Shown here: positions 1-3,535 of the stretch, one piece after another
How the letters are laid out: each line of letters opens with the position of its first letter
How positions within the stretch are numbered: the first letter of the stretch is position 1
NCBI GenBank assembly: GCA_013214885.1
Contig: JABSRS010000204.1
Location: 1-6,457, forward strand
Length of the DNA stretch: 6,457 nt
DNA from: Gammaproteobacteria bacterium
Lineage (GTDB): Bacteria; Pseudomonadota; Gammaproteobacteria; Enterobacterales; Psychrobiaceae
Direction: 5' to 3'
Notes under the pieces: model-generated
Seen by the model: only the letters and a program-made list of their open reading frames with translations
Told to the model about the DNA's origin: nothing
Database searches by the model: none
Translations under genes and position numbers: made by a program

Positions 1-377
1 AACCAAGTCGAATTGAATTCTATTTTAGTTTTCTTCGGATCAAGGATTTTAAATACCTGCTCGGTATACGACTCAGCATTTTTAAGCACTTGCTCTCTAG
101 TCAACGGTGGACGTGTGGTATTTTTGCCCGTTGGATCACCAACCATCGCAGTGAAATCACCAATTAGAAAAGTAACGTCATGACCCAACTGTTGAAACTG
201 ACGCATTTTGTTCAGAATAACCGTATGGCCTAAGTGAATATCAGGGGCAGTAGGATCAGCGCCTAATTTAATTCGTAACGGACGGTTTAATTTTAATTTT
301 TCGATTAGTTCTTTTTCGACCAGAATTTCATCGGCACCGCGTTTAATTTCGGCTAAGGCATCGTCAATGTGCGACAT
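1..377 (-). CDS. tyrS: Tyrosyl-tRNA synthetase, N-terminal part (cut by window edge)
   Basis: This enzyme charges tRNA-Tyr with tyrosine in the cytoplasm. The visible 125 residues start [17 protein letters not shown] and contain the class I signature HLGH (residues 48-51, the HIGH box) just after the GADPTAPDI stretch. Then come [16 protein letters not shown] and [11 protein letters not shown], the Rossmann-fold region of the shorter (about 400-residue) TyrS subfamily found in many gammaproteobacteria, rather than the E. coli-type TyrS. The KMSKS loop and the C-terminal RNA-binding domain lie beyond the left edge. The ATG at 377-375 is supported by an AGGAG ribosome site (390-386) eight bases upstream. 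The gene is transcribed away from the M23 peptidase gene, so its promoter must lie between about 391 and 613. I found no convincing -35/-10 pair there. The reading frame is intact throughout. Confidence 0.96.
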   Translation of the reverse strand, partial: MSHIDDALAEIKRGADEILVEKELIEKLKLNRPLRIKLGADPTAPDIHLGHTVILNKMRQFQQLGHDVTFLIGDFTAMVGDPTGKNTTRPPLTREQVLKNAESYTEQVFKILDPKKTKIEFNSTW

Positions 378-613
378 CCACAGTTCTCCTAAAAGAGTCA
401 AATAATTCAAAACTAGATATTTTAAAACCAGTGAAAACACCACTATGTTTCAAAAAAATGACAAAAAAGAGACTTTTTCGTTGCAGAATATCCGCTTCTA
501 GGTTTAAGGATATAAATAAAGCTGGTAATCTTACTAGATTACTAAGTGAAATTGAACTTAGAACCCGACTTTTCGTCACCAAAAATACATTTGCACAAGG
601 TTTTTCAAGCGTC
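378..613. other. Divergent intergenic region between tyrS and the M23 peptidase gene
   Basis: This AT-rich stretch of 236 bases must hold the promoters of both divergent genes. Two adjacent perfect inverted repeats are visible: GTAATC/GATTAC at 525-530 and 537-542 (6-base loop), and CTAAGT/ACTTAG at 542-547 and 556-561 (8-base loop). They share base 542. They could be operator half-sites or leader hairpins of the peptidase mRNA, but six-base palindromes are not rare in DNA this AT-rich. The plus-strand peptidase frame stays open back to a GTG at 431, yet the encoded residues do not look like the peptidase family. I see no T-box or other known riboswitch. Confidence 0.5.
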
Positions 614-1972
614 ATGACAAATATTTATCTTAGGTTGCCACGCCGCCACCAACAGTTACTGATTGCGATATCAGTAGTGATGGGCATTTTATTGCTATTT
701 CCGAGTGATAACGCCTCGGCTTCACGGGCGCAAACATCAGCAGATTCTCTCAAGGTTGCCACGCGCTATCCTGCGGCAATTTCACTGGCCGATACCAGTA
801 ACACTCAAGATGTTATTACCACAACGCCGCAATCACCAATCGCGACGCAAAAACAGCCAGAGGATATTGCGCAAGTAGTGCCGCAACCCGAGTTGAGCTG
901 GCAACAAGTCAAAGTGAAATCAGGCGATAATTTGGCGTTAATCTTTAACCGCGCCGGTTTTAGTGCCAACACGCTCTATAAAATCACCAGCCTTGGTAAA
1001 GATACCGCGGTGTTGAAAAAAATCATGCCTGGCCAAACCATTCACTTTGGTGCTAATAAAAACAAAGAACTGATCCAATTAACCTATCAACAAGATCGGG
1101 TCACTAGTCTCGAAATCACCAAAGTAGACGGCGCATTTCAAGCGAAGAAAACCTTAAGAACTTACGACATTAATGAGCGGATTATCAGTGCCACGATTAA
1201 AAGCAATTTCTGGAACGCCGCCGTTGATAGCAAGTTAGACCCCGCTATTATCATGAACCTTGCGAACATTTTTGAATGGGATATCGATTTTAGTTTGGAT
1301 ATTCGTGAAGGCGACCAATTTAGTTTAATTTATGAAACGATGTTTCTTGATGGTGAAGAGATTAAAACGGGTAATATCCTCGCGGCAGAATTTATTAATC
1401 GCGGCCAAAGTTATAAAGCAATTAGAGCGGCAAATGGTGAATATTATTCGGATAAGGGTCGCAGCATGCGCAAGGCATTTTTACGTTCGCCAGTGAAATT
1501 CAACTATATTAGTTCGAGCTTTAATCCACGTCGCCGTCACCCTGTAACCAAACTAGTCAGACCGCACAACGGTATCGATTACGCCGCAAGAACGGGCACC
1601 CGAGTCAGAGCTTCAGGATCAGGTACCGTGATAGCCTCGTCTTATACTAAATTTAATGGTAATTATGTAGTGATTAAACATGGCGAGCGCTACGTCACAA
1701 AATACCTTCACCTATCGAAAAAATTCGTTCGTAAAGGCGCGCGAGTTAAACAAGGCCAGCATATTGGTAATGTTGGCGCAACTGGTCGAGTTACTGGTGC
1801 CCATCTCCATTATGAATTTTTGGTTAACGGGGTTCATCGCAATCCGCGAACCGTTAAGTTGCCAAAATCACAATCAATTGCCAAAAAAGATAAGCCGAAA
1901 TTTTTGCTTTTGGCCAGTCAACGGATCGAGCAGTTAGCAACCAACCAACGGATTATGCTAGCGAGCAACTAG
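614..1972 (+). CDS. Membrane-anchored M23 peptidoglycan DD-endopeptidase (MepM/OapA-like)
   Basis: This is a zinc metallopeptidase predicted to cut peptide cross-links in periplasmic peptidoglycan. From the ATG at 614 it has 452 residues. An OapA_N-type motif (LPRRHQQLL, 8-16) runs into one signal-anchor helix (about 15-29). Next come a low-complexity linker, an OapA/LysM-like wall-binding domain (about 96-146, VKSGDNLALIF), and the intermediate domain typical of MepM relatives (about 195-290, with YKAIRAANGEYY and KAFLRSP). The M23/LytM domain spans about 300-412. Zinc ligands are H318 and D322 (HNGID) and H399 (HLHYE); H366 (YLHL) and H397 are the expected catalytic histidines, so the enzyme should be active. 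E. coli MepM matches closely in domain order and motifs. I prefer the 614 start because it puts the LPRRH motif and anchor at the N-terminus, as in the family. The ribosome site there is weak (AAGG, 597-600). A GTG at 431 would add 61 residues of unconvincing sequence. anmK follows after 10 bases. Confidence 0.92.
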   Translation: MTNIYLRLPRRHQQLLIAISVVMGILLLFPSDNASASRAQTSADSLKVATRYPAAISLADTSNTQDVITTTPQSPIATQKQPEDIAQVVPQPELSWQQVKVKSGDNLALIFNRAGFSANTLYKITSLGKDTAVLKKIMPGQTIHFGANKNKELIQLTYQQDRVTSLEITKVDGAFQAKKTLRTYDINERIISATIKSNFWNAAVDSKLDPAIIMNLANIFEWDIDFSLDIREGDQFSLIYETMFLDGEEIKTGNILAAEFINRGQSYKAIRAANGEYYSDKGRSMRKAFLRSPVKFNYISSSFNPRRRHPVTKLVRPHNGIDYAARTGTRVRASGSGTVIASSYTKFNGNYVVIKHGERYVTKYLHLSKKFVRKGARVKQGQHIGNVGATGRVTGAHLHYEFLVNGVHRNPRTVKLPKSQSIAKKDKPKFLLLASQRIEQLATNQRIMLASN

Positions 1973-1982
1973 GTAACGTAAG

Positions 1983-3074
1983 ATGAAAAAATACTATGTC
2001 GGCTTAATGTCTGGCACTAGCATGGACGGAGTCGATGCTGTTTTAGTTGAATTTATTGATGGCGTACCTTCGTTGTACTCATCGCATGACGAGCCAATCC
2101 CCGCGCCTTTGCTTAATAAACTTCATACGCTGGGTAATATCAACTTACTTGGTGAATGCGATCGCGCCTGTGGCGTGCTATTCGCCAACGCGACAATTCA
2201 CTTGCTAAAGCATGCCAATATTGAAGCGGATCAGGTCATTGCGATCGGTTCACACGGCCAAACTATTCGCCACATGCCCAATGGCGAGCACCCATTCTCC
2301 ATTCAGATTGGTGATCCCAATGTGATTTCAGCGTTGACAAATATTGACACGATTGCCGATTTTAGACGTAAGGATATTGCGCTCGGAGGTCAAGGAGCAC
2401 CATTGGTGCCAGCATTTCATCAGCAATTATTTGCCAGCCGCGATGCTGACCGAATCATTTTAAACATCGGTGGTATTGCCAATATCACTTGGCTACCAGT
2501 TATTAGCAATAATATTAAAGGTTTTGATACTGGGCCTGGCAATACCTTACTTGATTATTGGTTTCAAAAACACCACGACCAGTCTTTTGATCGCAATGGC
2601 GAGTGGGCCAGCCAGGGTCTGTGCTGTAACGAGTTATTAACTCAAATGCTTGGCCATCCATACTTTACCCAGCCTGAGCCTAAAAGTACTGGCAGAGAGC
2701 TTTTTAACCAGCAATGGCTTGATAATCATCTTAATAACTTTAGTCAGCTTAGTCCGCAAGATATTCAAGCGACATTGGCACAACTCACCGTTGAATCAAT
2801 CGCCCAAGACATCGAGACATTATCAACCAATGCCGAAGTATTTTTATGTGGCGGGGGAATTTTTAATCTAGATTTGGTTGAGCGGTTAGAACAACGACTT
2901 AAACAACATAGCATCAAGTCGACTCAACAATTGGGCTTAGCACCGCAGTGGGTTGAAGCTATCGCCTTTGCGTGGTTAGCCTATTGTCATCAACACGGTA
3001 TTCCTGCTAATTTGCCACAGGTCACTGGAGCATCGCGACTTGCGATACTTGGTGGTAAATATCCTGCAAACTAA
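1983..3074 (+). CDS. anmK: Anhydro-N-acetylmuramic acid kinase
   Basis: AnmK uses ATP to open the 1,6-anhydro ring of anhydro-MurNAc and phosphorylate it, giving MurNAc-6-phosphate in the cytoplasmic peptidoglycan recycling pathway. The 363-residue length is normal for the family. Signatures of the sugar kinase/actin-like fold are all present: the phosphate-binding [10 protein letters not shown] (9-18), GSHGQTIRH (89-97), [25 protein letters not shown] segment (126-146), [10 protein letters not shown] (161-170), GFDTGPGN (180-187), STGRELF (235-241) and CGGG (289-292). D182 lines up with the aspartate proposed as catalytic base in the Pseudomonas enzyme (from memory). The gene starts 10 bases after the M23 peptidase stop, and the only ribosome-site-like bases (AGGTAA, 1971-1976) overlap that stop codon, so the pair is probably cotranscribed and may be translationally coupled. 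Transcription likely ends at the hairpin at 3175-3204. The gene is intact. Confidence 0.97.
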   Translation: MKKYYVGLMSGTSMDGVDAVLVEFIDGVPSLYSSHDEPIPAPLLNKLHTLGNINLLGECDRACGVLFANATIHLLKHANIEADQVIAIGSHGQTIRHMPNGEHPFSIQIGDPNVISALTNIDTIADFRRKDIALGGQGAPLVPAFHQQLFASRDADRIILNIGGIANITWLPVISNNIKGFDTGPGNTLLDYWFQKHHDQSFDRNGEWASQGLCCNELLTQMLGHPYFTQPEPKSTGRELFNQQWLDNHLNNFSQLSPQDIQATLAQLTVESIAQDIETLSTNAEVFLCGGGIFNLDLVERLEQRLKQHSIKSTQQLGLAPQWVEAIAFAWLAYCHQHGIPANLPQVTGASRLAILGGKYPAN

Positions 3075-3174
3075 ACCATTCTAGATAAACATCGGCCTGG
3101 CAATAGTTGCCATATAAACAGCAACTTACTTCCTCTTGGAGGCTAATAATTGCCACCATTAAAATTATTCAAGC
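3075..3174. repeat. Convergent 3' region of anmK with three short inverted repeats
   Basis: The 100 bases after anmK hold no convincing gene, but carry three small hairpins before the terminator. These are TGGCAA/TTGCCA with a 3-base loop (3098-3112), CCTC/GAGG with a TTG loop (3132-3142), and AATAATT/AATTATT with an 11-base loop (3145-3169). None is followed by a T tract, so they are not terminators. They could stabilise the 3' end of the anmK mRNA or of a processed 3'UTR transcript. Chance is a fair explanation for the last, AT-only pair. Confidence 0.4.
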
Positions 3175-3204
3175 AAAAAAAAGAGCCTTTCGGCTCTATT
3201 TTTT
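3175..3204. terminator. Bidirectional intrinsic terminator between anmK and the small exported protein gene
   Basis: A six-pair stem AGAGCC/GGCTCT (3182-3187 and 3192-3197) closes a four-base loop. On the minus strand the loop is GAAA, a GNRA tetraloop, and the stem runs straight into an uninterrupted T tract (complement of the A run at 3175-3182). This makes it a classic terminator for the small gene ending at 3218. On the plus strand the stem is followed by one A and then six Ts (3199-3204), so it should also stop transcripts from anmK. It sits between the ends of the two convergent genes, as expected. Confidence 0.93.
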
Positions 3205-3217
3205 AATAGCTTAGCGG

Positions 3218-3448
3218 TTAAAACTTAATTTTGCGCCAAACTTGAGTGCTTTGGTTTTTGCTAGCGTCTTTACCAACTTTAATGATTTGCCATTCTTGAT
3301 TTTTAGCTGTTTCAATCTTTGCTGAAACTTCAGTCTTATTAAACTTGATTTTACGCCATACTGATGTTTCTTCAGTGTTTACCGCAGCGGTAGCCGATGT
3401 AGCAACAAGGGTTAGACCTAATACTGTTGATAAAATAATAGCTTTCAT
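3218..3448 (-). CDS. Small exported basic protein with repeated VWRKIKF motif, function unknown
   Basis: I do not recognise this 76-residue protein. Its N-terminus is a textbook Sec signal peptide: MK, a hydrophobic core (AIILSTVLGLTLV), then a likely signal peptidase I site after ATA (residue 21), leaving about 55 mature residues. There is no cysteine, so it is not a lipoprotein. The mature part is rich in lysine (10 K and 2 R against 6 acidic residues, about +6 net). It carries VWRKIKF at residues 30-36 and again as the last seven residues (70-76), with a weaker EWQIIKV between them (52-58). Translation from ATG 3448 is backed by a strong AGGAG (3459-3455) six bases upstream, and a strong terminator follows the stop, so this looks like a real expressed gene. 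It lies 76 bases downstream of the c-di-GMP sensor gene on the same strand. It should act in the periplasm or outside the cell; any role beyond that is a guess. Confidence 0.82.
   Translation of the reverse strand: MKAIILSTVLGLTLVATSATAAVNTEETSVWRKIKFNKTEVSAKIETAKNQEWQIIKVGKDASKNQSTQVWRKIKF
3221..3361 (-). repeat. Internal coding repeats of the small exported protein (VWRKIKF x2 plus EWQIIKV)
   Basis: The 21-base units at 3341-3361 and 3221-3241 encode the same seven residues. They differ at three positions, all third-codon silent changes (I, R and V codons). A more diverged unit at 3275-3295 encodes EWQIIKV and shares the W-x-x-I-K pattern. Unit starts are 22 and then 18 residues apart, so the array is not strictly periodic. 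The pattern suggests an old duplication whose peptide sequence has been kept. Confidence 0.8.
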
Positions 3449-3473
3449 AAAATACTCCTGAATTAATATTAAT

Positions 3474-3491
3474 GTGTCATTTTTTTGTCAT
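3474..3491 (+). promoter_or_regulatory. Pho-box-like direct repeat upstream of the small exported protein gene
   Basis: Read on the plus strand, GTGTCAT and TTGTCAT are separated by four Ts, giving a period of 11 bases. The Enterobacteria PhoB box is two CTGTCAT-type heptamers separated by a four-base AT-rich spacer. Here 12 of 14 heptamer bases agree and the spacing is exact. The site lies 26-43 bases upstream of the small gene's start codon. Two cautions apply: the repeats point away from that gene, whereas most known Pho boxes point toward their promoter, and T-rich DNA makes such matches easier. It could be a site for another direct-repeat-binding regulator of the OmpR/PhoB family. Confidence 0.35.
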
Positions 3492-3515
3492 TCGAAGTAT
3501 TTCTTGCTATTAACG

Positions 3516-3535
3516 TGCCAACTTTTAGTTCGGCA
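3516..3535. other. Hairpin overlapping the stop codon of the c-di-GMP sensor gene
   Basis: GCCAAC and GTTCGGC pair around a TTTTA loop with a single bulged base, ending with flanking T/A. The minus-strand stop codon (3527-3525) falls inside it. There is no T tract after it in the minus direction, so it is at best a weak terminator or an RNA-stabilising structure. If it does not terminate, transcripts of the sensor gene could continue into the small exported protein gene. Confidence 0.4.

Noticed and set aside
452..463. Copy of the AAAAAAATGACA word near tyrS as a second Pho-box-like site
   Set aside because: Only one heptamer core is present. The positions 11 bases to either side match the heptamer poorly.
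364..615. Minus-strand open frame of 83 codons overlapping the tyrS start region
   Set aside because: It covers the divergent intergenic region and overlaps the start of tyrS in another frame. It has no ribosome site and no recognisable protein features.
1680..1937. Plus-strand open frame of 85 codons inside the M23 peptidase gene
   Set aside because: It is a shadow frame across the catalytic domain of a well-supported gene.
2650..2871. Plus-strand open frame of 73 codons inside anmK
   Set aside because: It is a shadow frame within the intact kinase gene, with no ribosome site.
3078..3159. Minus-strand short frame beginning MVAIISLQEE between anmK and the terminator
   Set aside because: It has no ribosome site, lies downstream of a strong minus-strand terminator and runs antisense into anmK.
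3463..3491. Sigma-70-like pair on the minus strand, ATGACA and TATTAA with a 17-base spacer, as promoter of the small exported protein gene
   Set aside because: Transcription would begin inside the AGGAG ribosome site, so it could not produce a translatable mRNA. The real promoter is probably further upstream.
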